Made by a program: the position numbers and the translations under genes. Shown one piece after another: positions 1 through 6,798 of a stretch of 16,546 nt of DNA (positions are counted from its first letter, which is position 1; the number at the start of each line of letters is the position of its first letter). Below the pieces are notes generated by a model that saw only the letters and a list, made by a program, of their open reading frames with translations, ran no database searches and was not told where the DNA came from. The DNA lies in contig JAUVJW010000016.1 of assembly GCA_030596465.1 (NCBI GenBank), positions 1 through 16,546 of the forward strand, read 5' to 3'. This stretch comes from Candidatus Fermentibacteraceae bacterium (GTDB lineage Bacteria; Fermentibacterota; Fermentibacteria; Fermentibacterales; JCC-6).

Positions 1-188
1 GACTCAAGCTCTCCTTCATCGGGCACCACAATCCTTCTCAGAGGATCGTGAGGATCCTCCCAGTCCACAAGCGAGAGATAATGAGATGTTGTACGAAAAG
101 GGAAAAACTCCGTCACTCGCCGAATGATCTCCAGCCTGTCTGTACTGATTCCGGGAATGGCTCTGATATCCGTGATCGGTGCCGACAT
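1..188 (-). CDS. KamA-family radical SAM protein (lysine 2,3-aminomutase-like), N-terminal part only
   Basis: Only the first 62 codons are in the window; the gene continues beyond position 1. The reading frame from ATG at 188 contains RTTSHYLSLVDWEDPHDPLRR, the N-terminal pattern of the KamA/YodO family (FPFR..xYYLSLxDxxDPxDPIRRQxxP). These enzymes use a [4Fe-4S] cluster, S-adenosylmethionine and PLP to move amino groups, classically lysine to beta-lysine. The radical SAM cysteines and the PLP lysine lie outside the window, so the substrate cannot be judged. ATG at 188 follows a GGATGGGA stretch. An in-frame ATG at 206 is possible, and a stop lies just upstream of it. Family assignment is fairly sure; exact function is not. 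Confidence 0.72.
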   Translation of the reverse strand, partial: MSAPITDIRAIPGISTDRLEIIRRVTEFFPFRTTSHYLSLVDWEDPHDPLRRIVVPDEGELE

Positions 189-288
189 ATTCCCATCCGC
201 CCGCATTGGTTCTGGCTACCATTACTCGATTATCATGATCGGTGCCGAAAACACTACACGGGCAGGATAATCACCTCCCATAGTCTAT

Positions 289-1054
289 GTGATAACTTCT
301 GGTGCTATCGTCAAGGTACCTCTTGAACTCAGCCGTCTACCGTGGCCAGAGCGGCGGATTCATCCTGATGGCCTCGAATCACCTCTGCTCAATGATGATT
401 TCCTCAAGGAAATAGTCAGCAGCATTGTAAGCGATGTACCCTCTTCAATCCAGGGACTGAATCTGGCAAAAGAATACCTGCAATCAAGAATTCTCGGGAT
501 AGTGCAGGAGGCGGGAGCGATGATGCCTCCTGCCTTCTGTGGAGGAACCGCACTCAGATTTCTTTATGGACTGCAGCGATTCAGTGAAAATCTGGACTTC
601 TCGCTTGTTGGAAAAGATCATGACTTTATCATGACAGGATACATAGACAAAGTGATTCATTCACTTACCCGAGAGGGCTATACAATTCTTCCCAAATGGA
701 ATAGTTCAGGAAAAACTGTTCAGGAAGTAATACTGAAGTTTCCCGGGCTGCCCTTCGAACTGGGACTTGCTGCAAGATCAACTCAGAATCTTTCCATTAG
801 AGTGGAAGCTGACACAAATCCTCCCTCCAGCCGGAGCCGGAACCGAGATTACTGTTGTACGAAAATTCCAGCTGCTCAGACTTCAACACCTTGACAAGCC
901 TTCACCACTGACGGGAAAGATTCATGCTGTTCTTGTGCGAGAGTATACCAAAGAGCGGGATTTTTACGATCCTGTCTGGTATCTCGGGAATTCCAAATGG
1001 CCTCCGCCCAACATGATCATGCTTCGAAATGCTCTTCTGAAAAAACTCATGTAA
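289..1054 (+). pseudogene. AbiEii/AbiGii-type nucleotidyltransferase toxin, frameshifted
   Basis: Two overlapping frames together read as one AbiEii (DUF1814, COG2253) protein. The first frame (GTG at 289) holds the family core FCGGTALRFLYGLQRFSENLDF, that is the GGTALR helix and the RFSExLDF nucleotidyltransferase motif, at codons 84-105. It then runs into unrelated residues ending at 894. The expected continuation (PPAGAGTEITVV, then VREYTKERDFYDPVWYL) sits one base over and ends at 1054. The break maps to one extra C in the CCC run at 823-825. The usual first acidic residue of the DxD-like pair is Asn here (SENLDF). The C-terminus after RDFYDPVWYL also looks short for the family. No AbiEi antitoxin gene precedes it and the GTG has no convincing ribosome binding site. 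It is most likely a dead remnant of a type IV toxin-antitoxin or abortive-infection locus, unless the extra C is a sequencing error. Confidence 0.75.
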
Positions 1055-1171
1055 CTCTATATACTTTTGCAATGCTGCAGATGTATTGATATTGCTGATG
1101 GAAATGAAGGGATGACTGTCGTGTTGCCTCAGAAAGATGAAAAAATATGCTGTAGAGGATAATCAGGCGTA
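1055..1171. other. Short spacer between convergent genes
   Basis: This stretch lies between the end of the AbiEii remnant and the stop of the oxidoreductase gene on the other strand. I see no hairpin followed by a T-run in either direction and no coding signal. It may hold the decayed 3' end of the AbiEii gene, but no family motif can be read in it. Confidence 0.3.
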
Positions 1172-2482
1172 TTATCTTTCGTTCCAGAAGTCCTGCTTGA
1201 AGTCAGACCCCTGTACTATGGAAAGAGCCTGAGCGATGGAATGATCCATGTTGTTGTACCAGAACGATCCGGACCTTCCGGTAAGAAAAAGATTACGGGG
1301 GACATTGACAGATGATAATTTCTCTTTGTAATCAAGAGTGTACACAGGATATGTTTCAGGAATCCGCTGCCAGTCAATGAAGATCACATCATCTCTTTTT
1401 ATAGCTCCCACGCTCTCGAGATCGTTGATAAGTCGATCTCTGATGCTCTCCGGATTCTTCCAGAATTCTGAATCCGAGTTACATGTGATCTCGGCAATGA
1501 CGCTGTCACGACCTGAAGGCACACAGTCTTCCCGGAAATTTCGCGGAACAGTGAGTCTGCTGAAAATCAGGTCTTCCTGACCAAAATAGCACCACTGATA
1601 ATCGTTGGAGGGTATTTCCGAGCTCAGGGCTACATTGGCTGTCAGAGTATTCAAAAAACTGAGATTGGTCTCGGGATAAAGGATGGTTATGGGCGCTGTC
1701 CAGAAAACCCTGTCTGCCGGAATGGTTTCACCACTCTTCAGTTCAACGGTGGAAACAACACCGTTGTTGCTGGTAATACCCGCCACCGCAGTACTATAGC
1801 GGATACTTCCCCCTGTTTCTTCTATTCTTCCGCATTGAAAGTCACAGAAGGTTTGAATCCCACCTTTTGAAGGGTAATAGAATTGGGTTGCTACCGGCTT
1901 TGGCAGCAATAAACCCTTTGCCAGAGAAAAGAGAGAATCAGATTTTACATGTTTGTCAATAACAGCCCTGTTCACTCCCGCTTGAGCCCAGTCCACATGA
2001 AGATTTTCCGCGTCAATGCCGGTAAATTTCCTTGTGTATCCGGAGAAGAAGAAATTATAGAGATTATCACCGTATCTGGATCGTATGAAATCAGCAAAAC
2101 TCTCAACAGCAGGGATATCAGGCTTGTAGAAAAGATCAAGAAAACTCTTCCAGAGCAAAGGAAATGGCAGATTAAGTACTGAGGTCAATGTAAGAGGCCA
2201 GTTTCTGTATTTACCCGCCATGTAAACACTGCTCTTGCGACTGATGCTGATAAAGCAATCGGCAAGTATTTCAAGCAGATAGGAGTCTACATCTTTGTTG
2301 AAAGTATGAAAACGGTGCGGACCTATATCGAAGTGAAATCCATCGATATTGAAACTTCTCGCAAGACCACCGGGAGCATCTTCTCTTTCAAGAACAGTAA
2401 CCTCTTCCCCGTTGCCGGATGATAAAATACGCTCGGCAAGGGTAAGGCCGGAGAGACCTGCTCCCACTATAACAGTTTTCAA
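1172..2482 (-). CDS. FAD-dependent oxidoreductase (protoporphyrinogen oxidase / UDP-galactopyranose mutase-like fold)
   Basis: A 436-residue protein beginning KTVIVGAGLSGLTLAERIL, a textbook GxGxxG dinucleotide-binding motif (residues 7-12). It is followed by VLEREDAPGGLARS, in which the acidic residue contacts the FAD ribose and GG the second FAD loop. GPHRFHTF and the C-terminal SFWYNNMDHSIAQAL match the flavin-binding ends of the amine-oxidase/protoporphyrinogen-oxidase/UGM superfamily. The start is TTG at 2482, preceded by GGAAAGGGA. It overlaps the TGA stop of the upstream gene (TTGA), which implies translational coupling. An in-frame extension to 2557 exists but would lie inside the neighbour and add no conserved sequence. 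Members of this group often sit in glycan or lipid-sugar loci; the substrate here is unknown. Confidence 0.8.
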   Translation of the reverse strand: MKTVIVGAGLSGLTLAERILSSGNGEEVTVLEREDAPGGLARSFNIDGFHFDIGPHRFHTFNKDVDSYLLEILADCFISISRKSSVYMAGKYRNWPLTLTSVLNLPFPLLWKSFLDLFYKPDIPAVESFADFIRSRYGDNLYNFFFSGYTRKFTGIDAENLHVDWAQAGVNRAVIDKHVKSDSLFSLAKGLLLPKPVATQFYYPSKGGIQTFCDFQCGRIEETGGSIRYSTAVAGITSNNGVVSTVELKSGETIPADRVFWTAPITILYPETNLSFLNTLTANVALSSEIPSNDYQWCYFGQEDLIFSRLTVPRNFREDCVPSGRDSVIAEITCNSDSEFWKNPESIRDRLINDLESVGAIKRDDVIFIDWQRIPETYPVYTLDYKEKLSSVNVPRNLFLTGRSGSFWYNNMDHSIAQALSIVQGSDFKQDFWNER

Positions 2483-3462
2483 ATGTTTCCCTTTCTCCCG
2501 GAAAGCAGCAGGGCCGCAGTTCCGCCTAACATCAGCAAAACTGCCATGGAAAGCCATAGCAGGTGTACACTGAACCCAGCTTCAATCACGGAAAGCCCAC
2601 CGGGAAGTATTCCTGATACACCGGTTAGTTTGAAACCGGCTACCCATCCTGCCTCTACTGTTCCAAGGCTGAGGAGACCGTGAACGGGAAGAGCCATGGT
2701 GAGATCGGTAATGGCACTGGCAGTAAATACCTGCCACATTGGAAGACCGTGAACACCTACTGAGCGGAGCAATGCATAGAACATGAAAAGTTTAACAGCC
2801 CACCCGGTAATGCTGAGGCCCATGGCAACAGCAATACGAGGCTTTCTGCATGATGTAATCTCTGTCGCTTCTTTGAGTTCCAGCCAGGTAGAAGTGATCT
2901 TTCCCGTGCCGAAGACTGCCTTGACCGGTTTTGTGAAAAGGGAAAGGATCAGTGGAAGAAAGAAAAGAGCCAGAAGACCAGTAGCTGAAGCTGACGCTGC
3001 TATGTAAACAACTGGTCCCGAAAGACCTGCAACAAAACTGCATGCCACAACAAAACCCATCGCAACTACATCCATTATCTTGGCCAGTATCACGGTGGCC
3101 ACGCCGTTTCCCACCGGTAAAGCCGCGTACTTTCTGAAAAGGCCGATAAGAACCACATCAGACAGGCGAACCGGGAGCAGGTGACCAAGCCCCACATGCA
3201 CAGCTGTTAGAGAAAGAGATTGTCCAAGTTTAATATTATGATCCCACGAGAGAACCTGCCACCGCCAGGCTCGTATCAGTTGTGTTGCCGCAAACAGCAG
3301 AAGAGAAATCCAGAACCACAGAGGATTCGCCCTGCCAAGAGCTGTGACAATATTGGAAACAGTGGATTCCATTGATCCTGATCGCGACAGAAGATAATAT
3401 GTAAGTGCTGCCCCTGCAATGAGAAAGGTGATCATCCTTGCATTGCGCATGTGTTTGTTCAA
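2479..3462 (-). CDS. LPG-synthase-type (MprF/AglD2, UPF0104) integral membrane protein
   Basis: A 327-residue polytopic membrane protein with about seven or eight hydrophobic segments. The region LGHLLPVRLSDVVLIGLFRK corresponds to the signature of PF03706/COG0392 (LlPgRlGEllR...), with Ser-Asp replacing the usual Gly-Glu. It is followed by GVATVILAKIMDVVAMG, like the family's (a)tvlveRllDll. Relatives include the membrane half of MprF, which flips lysyl-phosphatidylglycerol, and proteins next to polyprenyl-sugar enzymes, so a lipid-linked substrate is likely but unspecified. Translation starts at TTG 3462, five bases after a perfect AGGAGG (3468-3473). The gene forms an operon with the FAD oxidoreductase. 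Its first 80 or so codons are duplicated on the other side of the restriction-modification insert. Confidence 0.82.
   Translation of the reverse strand: MNKHMRNARMITFLIAGAALTYYLLSRSGSMESTVSNIVTALGRANPLWFWISLLLFAATQLIRAWRWQVLSWDHNIKLGQSLSLTAVHVGLGHLLPVRLSDVVLIGLFRKYAALPVGNGVATVILAKIMDVVAMGFVVACSFVAGLSGPVVYIAASASATGLLALFFLPLILSLFTKPVKAVFGTGKITSTWLELKEATEITSCRKPRIAVAMGLSITGWAVKLFMFYALLRSVGVHGLPMWQVFTASAITDLTMALPVHGLLSLGTVEAGWVAGFKLTGVSGILPGGLSVIEAGFSVHLLWLSMAVLLMLGGTAALLLSGRKGNI
3372..3400 (+). promoter_or_regulatory. Candidate promoter, left copy, now facing the insert
   Basis: TTGATC, a 17-base spacer and TAATAT form a plausible sigma-70-like promoter inside the membrane-protein coding region. 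The identical copy at 6708-6736 would serve the intact ABC operon. Here it reads through the truncated ABC start and on towards the endonuclease gene. Prediction only. Confidence 0.4.
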
Positions 3463-3490
3463 ATATTCCTCCTAATTGAATACAGGAGGT

Positions 3491-3519
3491 AATATAGGAT
3501 ATGACGAACACGACAATAA
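3491..3519 (-). promoter_or_regulatory. Candidate promoter for the membrane-protein/oxidoreductase operon
   Basis: On the minus strand, TTATTG (3519-3514), 17 bases, then TATATT (3496-3491) lies just upstream of the AGGAGG and TTG start at 3462. It sits inside the (truncated) ABC coding start, so the duplication carried it along. The copy at 6827-6855 would fire towards the methyltransferase gene. The -35 is weak. Confidence 0.35.
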
Positions 3520-3584
3520 GCGTTGAAGGTATTTCCAAGCGTTTTGGAAAAAGATTTCAAAGCCATGACCAACAGATGGGTTGA
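3501..3584 (+). pseudogene. Truncated 5' end of the ABC ATPase gene
   Basis: The first 17 codons (MTNTTISVEGISKRFGK) are identical to the intact gene at 6837, with the same AGGAGGT ribosome binding site. Identity breaks at 3552/3553. The frame then runs ten foreign codons to TGA at 3582, so a 27-residue peptide could be made. This is the by-product of the target duplication. Confidence 0.9.
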
Positions 3585-3642
3585 GTTTGCTATTACATTC
3601 AACACTGAAAATGGATTTAGAAAAAAGAAGCGTGGAAAATAG
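3553..3642 (+). other. Possible 3' end of an unidentified gene
   Basis: One frame is open from the insert boundary and encodes 29 residues ending NGFRKKKRGK before TAG at 3640. It has no start or ribosome binding site of its own and ends in a basic tail as many proteins do. It could be the tail of a donor gene cut at the junction. I do not recognise it and it may be chance. Confidence 0.2.
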
Positions 3643-3662
3643 AGGAAAACTTGTTACTCTCA

Positions 3663-3806
3663 AGTGAATATCATACTTGAAGGGATACCCTCTCCCAGGG
3701 AATACAGAGATTCAATGTTCGGTATGTCTGCTGCCATTAGCGGAGTTTTCCCGCCCAGACTTTCAATGGGACGGTCTGACATCCCGTTTCCCAGAATGAT
3801 GATGTA
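3663..3806 (-). pseudogene. Fragment of apgM-like cofactor-independent phosphoglycerate mutase (N-terminus)
   Basis: The minus strand encodes 48 residues bounded by stops at both ends: YIIILGNGMSDRPIESLGGK followed by TPLMAADIPNIESL. This is the N-terminus of archaeal-type 2,3-bisphosphoglycerate-independent phosphoglycerate mutases (ApgM: IIlGDGMxDxPIxxLGGKTPLxxAxTPNxDxLA). The first metal-ligand Asp of GDGM is Asn here. The start Met is missing (TAG directly upstream) and the remaining 350 or so codons are absent, so it cannot function. It lies inside the insert, so it either travelled with the restriction-modification genes or was acquired during the insertion event. Confidence 0.75.
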
Positions 3807-3871
3807 CTATGAATTCTTCACTTTATCCTCCCAAAGATAACAATGCCTGCCCAGGTAGCCAACTTGAACTG

Positions 3872-3900
3872 TTGACTGACAGGAAACCCGGAGGTATTTT
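3872..3900 (+). promoter_or_regulatory. Promoter of the endonuclease gene
   Basis: TTGACT (3872-3877), exactly 17 bases, then TATTTT (3895-3900). Five of six and four of six bases match sigma-70 consensus. The start of transcription would fall near 3907, giving a leader of about 30 bases that carries the GGAGGT before ATG 3938. Confidence 0.55.
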
Positions 3901-3937
3901 GCAGAAAGTGTGTTTTCAATTCTCATTGGAGGTGTAT

Positions 3938-4978
3938 ATGGGGCTGGAGGAGAAAGTAAGGGCTCTTTTAGAAGAAGCTGAGTTGAAAAATCGCAAAGCA
4001 GTGCCAGAGGCTTTTCAAGGCATCACCAAAGAAAGAGTAAGACACATCCTTACACTGATTGATCGCTGCACTGATGACATGGTGGATGCTGTATTTGCAT
4101 TAATCGATGACCAGCAACCAAGTTGGTTTTCCAAGACAGATTCAAGTCTGTATTTTTGTGATGGAGCTACAACTGCACACATTGGAGCACACATTGGTAT
4201 TCTGCAAAGAGGTGGTATCAGAAAGCTGGATCGAGAAGGACGCGACCATTGGATTAAACCTTTATGTGAAGTTGGGGCAATTCAGCGGGTATTTCTCCTT
4301 GCGGATATTGGGAAATTCATCCCCGGTCATCATATTGCAAAATCATCATATACAGCGTATAGACTTGATTCTGATTTTATTGAATTACTCAAAGCGTCAC
4401 CTACCAACCTCGATCAAAAAGCTGCTGCTTGGGTTGATGGAAATGCCGTACGCAAACGTCTTAAACTTCAAGCCCTTATGGCAGTAGAAGCAAGCAGACA
4501 GATTGACAAAAAGCATGCAACTCTTATCAAGACCTCAATTGATATTTATGTAACAAATTTCTTGCCTGGTTTTGAGGTGTTGTATATTGATGATAATGAT
4601 GGAGATAGAATAACTGAAGTAGATCGTAACCGGCTAAGAATTGCCGGTCTAAAACTCACATTAGATGACGCCATGCCTGATGTGCTGCTATGGAAACCGG
4701 GGACATCAATATTCTGGGTTATTGAAGCTGTAACCAGTGATGGTGAAGTTGACCTTTCTAAAGTCAAGTTGATAAAGAGATTTCTTCAACGAACCCTTCC
4801 TGATGCCAAAGTTGGATTCACCACTGCATATCGATCCTGGCGGGATGTAGCCAGACGTCAAGGCAAACACAAAAACCTGGCTCCAAACACCTACCTCTGG
4901 GTACAGGAGGATCCATCAAAGCACTTCCAAATAATTACTTATGATGAACAGAACCTCAATCATCCTATCTTCTATTAA
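3938..4978 (+). CDS. BsuBI/PstI-family type II restriction endonuclease
   Basis: A 346-residue protein that matches the BsuBI/PstI family (PF06616; relatives are roughly 320 residues). An N-terminal helical region is followed by a catalytic domain with MPDVLLW (245-251) and FWVIEAVTSDGEV (259-271). The PD...(15 residues)...EAVTSxGxV arrangement is the family's PD-(D/E)xK active site, with Asp248 and Glu263 as probable metal ligands and a downstream Lys in the SKVKLIKR stretch. PstI and BsuBI both cut CTGCAG; the same target is likely here but not proven. The ATG at 3938 is chosen because GGAGGT ends four bases upstream. The frame extends to 3809 without a ribosome binding site. The gene is tail-to-tail with its methyltransferase, the two stops sharing TTAA. 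No truncation or frameshift is seen, so it looks active. Confidence 0.93.
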   Translation: MGLEEKVRALLEEAELKNRKAVPEAFQGITKERVRHILTLIDRCTDDMVDAVFALIDDQQPSWFSKTDSSLYFCDGATTAHIGAHIGILQRGGIRKLDREGRDHWIKPLCEVGAIQRVFLLADIGKFIPGHHIAKSSYTAYRLDSDFIELLKASPTNLDQKAAAWVDGNAVRKRLKLQALMAVEASRQIDKKHATLIKTSIDIYVTNFLPGFEVLYIDDNDGDRITEVDRNRLRIAGLKLTLDDAMPDVLLWKPGTSIFWVIEAVTSDGEVDLSKVKLIKRFLQRTLPDAKVGFTTAYRSWRDVARRQGKHKNLAPNTYLWVQEDPSKHFQIITYDEQNLNHPIFY

Positions 4979-6537
4979 GAGTCACATGAAGGCGAATTAA
5001 GAATGTCTCTGATGATTTCATCGATCTGGTACTGAGAGATCGGCGTTTTTTTAATAGCTATTTTCCCTATCTGCTCAATGTCTGCGAAATTAGGATAGCG
5101 GAAAACTCTAAGATCAGTGGCATTAACCTGAGTGTGACCGTTAAACTGTCTGAAAAACAGATCCACTGGAGTACTATTTAAAAACAAGGAAAGACCAAAT
5201 GCAAATTCCCTGCGGAGACCACAACCACCAGTGTGGTAGTAGTTTATATGGTTTTCTATTCCGACACGTACCGCATCCAGTCGGATAGGATCGTAGACTA
5301 CAGAAACTACACGCCGTTTCTCTTCTTTTGAGCTGAATCTCTTAACAAGAACATAATATCCTTTTGGTACCAGCAAAGAAAAAGAATCCGTACAGTCAAG
5401 AATAGCGTTAGGCTTTTTACCGCCCTGTTTGGGCCATTTTATCAACCCGGAAGAGAAATGGCACGGGTAAATCAGCGGAACTGATTTTTCTTCAGGATTC
5501 TGGCATAGGTACTTTTTTGCACGAAAATCAACTACCCTGCCTGTAGAAACAGTAATCCCCAGGTCATCCAGCGTTGAAGGAAGAGAAAACATCCATTCAG
5601 TCAAAGCAGTATCTGAAGATTTTGTTGGCAGATAGATGAATTTATCTCCATTTGAAGCTCGTACGACATCTTTATAGGAAGCAATGCGGGATGTTATGGG
5701 ATTTATCCCTTTCTTGCTTAATGAAATATGAATTGATTCCCCGTTTGGTTTTGCTTTAACTGCATGAATAATGATGTTTTCTTGAAGAACGCCATCATCA
5801 CCGAATGCGTCCTTCCTTGAATCAAAAACATGAATTTGTTTCAAGGTCATTTCGGAAAGCAATTGCTGGCGGAATGGACGGAAGTACGGGCCATTGCAGA
5901 AACTTCGCGGTATTATTGCAATGAGTTGACCGCCTGGTCTTAAAAGCCGAATAGACAGCGCAACAAAAGCAGCGTACAAATTTGTGGCATCCAATCCAAT
6001 CGATTGAAGTAAATGTCGCTCCTGGGAATGTGCTCGGATCTTCTTGTAAGGGGGATTAAGAATTGCTGCATCAAATTCCAGTGAACACTCACTAAACAAT
6101 CCGTTACTCAGACTGTCTACAGCTGTTTTAATAAAATCCTTATGGCGGAGATCCGATACAAAAGAAATATCGCTCTGCTTTGCAATAGTTCCACAATCTC
6201 TTAAAGTCTCTTCCAGATACCTAACAAGAACATCATTCAACTCGAATGCAGTGCAGTGAACAGAATCTGGTTTTTCTATTCTAGAACAACACTCTTTAAC
6301 AAAAGCAGCAGTAAGACTGCCAGTTCCTGCTCCTGCATCAAGAACCCTCAGTGTGGATGGGAAAGCATTAAACATCTCAGCCATCAGACATGCAATATTC
6401 ATTGGCGTCATGAATTGCCCATGAATGCTTCTCTCTTCACGGTCAAGCTCAACAATAGTTGAGTGTCTGCGAATTTCTGCCTGAACAATTGAATTTGTCA
6501 TAGCTGCTATGCCTGAAACTCCTCCGCCGGCATTCAC
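4975..6537 (-). CDS. N6-adenine DNA methyltransferase of the BsuBI/PstI system (gamma class)
   Basis: A 520-residue protein with motifs in the order of gamma-class (Eco57I-type) adenine methyltransferases: motif X GQFMTP (40-45), motif I VLDAGAGTGSL (65-75) that binds S-adenosylmethionine, and catalytic motif IV NPPY (161-164). The C-terminal half, including GFxxFLNSTPVD-like and FNGHTQVNATDLR stretches, is the target-recognition part. Length agrees with M.BsuBI and M.PstI (about 500 residues). It should methylate adenine in the site cut by the neighbouring endonuclease and so protect the host. Start is GTG at 6537, with AGGAGGT (6553-6547) nine bases upstream. An internal ATG at about 6501 is possible but poorly placed relative to a ribosome binding site. 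The motifs are intact. Confidence 0.93.
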   Translation of the reverse strand: MNAGGGVSGIAAMTNSIVQAEIRRHSTIVELDREERSIHGQFMTPMNIACLMAEMFNAFPSTLRVLDAGAGTGSLTAAFVKECCSRIEKPDSVHCTAFELNDVLVRYLEETLRDCGTIAKQSDISFVSDLRHKDFIKTAVDSLSNGLFSECSLEFDAAILNPPYKKIRAHSQERHLLQSIGLDATNLYAAFVALSIRLLRPGGQLIAIIPRSFCNGPYFRPFRQQLLSEMTLKQIHVFDSRKDAFGDDGVLQENIIIHAVKAKPNGESIHISLSKKGINPITSRIASYKDVVRASNGDKFIYLPTKSSDTALTEWMFSLPSTLDDLGITVSTGRVVDFRAKKYLCQNPEEKSVPLIYPCHFSSGLIKWPKQGGKKPNAILDCTDSFSLLVPKGYYVLVKRFSSKEEKRRVVSVVYDPIRLDAVRVGIENHINYYHTGGCGLRREFAFGLSLFLNSTPVDLFFRQFNGHTQVNATDLRVFRYPNFADIEQIGKIAIKKTPISQYQIDEIIRDILNSPSCDS

Positions 6538-6540
6538 AAT

Positions 6541-6558
6541 CAGATAACCTCCTATCTG
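6541..6558. promoter_or_regulatory. Inverted repeat enclosing the methyltransferase ribosome binding site
   Basis: CAGATA, six bases (ACCTCC), TATCTG: a perfect 6 bp palindrome whose loop is the complement of the GGAGG Shine-Dalgarno. It could act as a small RNA hairpin presenting or limiting the ribosome site, or as an operator. No dedicated controller gene is visible in the cassette. Confidence 0.45.
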
Positions 6559-6573
6559 GCAGAACCTTCATTT

Positions 6574-6602
6574 CTAATATCAAAATTGTCTAAATTATGC
6601 AA
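6574..6602 (-). promoter_or_regulatory. Candidate promoter of the methyltransferase gene
   Basis: On the minus strand, TTGCAT (6602-6597), 17 bases, TATTAG (6579-6574), placed inside the insert and directly ahead of the GTG start. The matches to consensus are moderate, so it is a weak prediction. It is independent of the host-derived promoter further upstream. Confidence 0.4.
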
Positions 6603-6632
6603 GTCTCTGAATTGGTAAAACAGAGAACAGGA

Positions 6633-6798
6633 TGTCCAAGTTTAATATTATGATTCCACGAGAGAACCTGCCAAGAGCTGTGACAATATTGGAAACAGTG
6701 GATTCCATTGATCCTGATCGCGACAGAAGATAATATGTAACTGCTGCCCCTGCAATGAGAAAGGTGATCATCCTTGCATTGCGCATGCGTTTGTTCAA
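6633..6798 (-). pseudogene. Truncated 5' end of the LPG-synthase-type membrane protein gene
   Basis: It has the TTG start at 6798, the AGGAGG and the first 44 codons of the gene at 2479-3462. The 76 bp deletion then shifts the frame, which continues through unrelated codons to a stop at 6595. Differences from the intact gene change amino acids (His4 to Arg, Leu20 to Val, and Asp to Asn beyond the deletion), as expected for a copy under no selection. Confidence 0.9.
6708..6736 (+). promoter_or_regulatory. Candidate promoter of the ABC transporter operon
   Basis: TTGATC (6708-6713), 17 bases, TAATAT (6731-6736), about 100 bases before ATG 6837. In the uninterrupted ancestor it would have lain inside the coding region of the divergent membrane-protein gene. 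Prediction from consensus only. Confidence 0.4.

Larger units (their letters stand above)
3221..3552. repeat. Left copy of the duplicated target segment (332 bp)
   Basis: This host segment spans codons 1 to about 80 of the membrane-protein gene (-), the 38 bp between divergent starts, and the first 52 bases of the ABC ATPase gene (+). It recurs in the same orientation at 6633-6888. Positions 3221-3260 match 6633-6672, and 3337-3552 match 6673-6888. Only four mismatches occur in 256 aligned bases: 3243 C/T, 3405 G/C, 3452 T/C and 3476 T/A (each within a base or so). Bases 3261-3336 are absent from the right copy. Identity stops abruptly at both ends. Confidence 0.93.
3553..6632. mobile_element. 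Restriction-modification insert with long flanking target duplication
   Basis: These 3,080 bp lie between the two direct copies of the host segment and carry an endonuclease gene, a methyltransferase gene, an apgM-like fragment and about 100 bp of leader at the right end. Base composition differs from the flanks (sampled lines about 28-45% GC against 50-60%). No transposase, integrase or terminal inverted repeat is visible. Neither host gene was destroyed, because each keeps an intact copy of its own 5' region. Established precedent is the insertion with long target duplication described by Kobayashi and colleagues for restriction-modification genes. The site CTGCAG, the expected target of a PstI-like enzyme, is absent from the insert, but one such absence in 3 kb is not statistically remarkable. 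Confidence 0.88.

Noticed and set aside
16..222. Minus-strand open frame of 68 codons at the left edge, including a GTDH repeat.
   Set aside because: The KamA-family frame on the same strand explains the region. The repeat is the 13 bp DNA repeat read in another frame.
2483..2557. N-terminal extension of the FAD oxidoreductase.
   Set aside because: It would overlap the upstream gene by 78 bases and places 25 non-family residues before the GxGxxG motif, which is normally at the very N-terminus.
3809..3937. In-frame N-terminal extension of the endonuclease beginning at ATG 3809.
   Set aside because: No ribosome binding site, contains the best promoter of the insert, and the GGAGGT before ATG 3938 fits the family's length.
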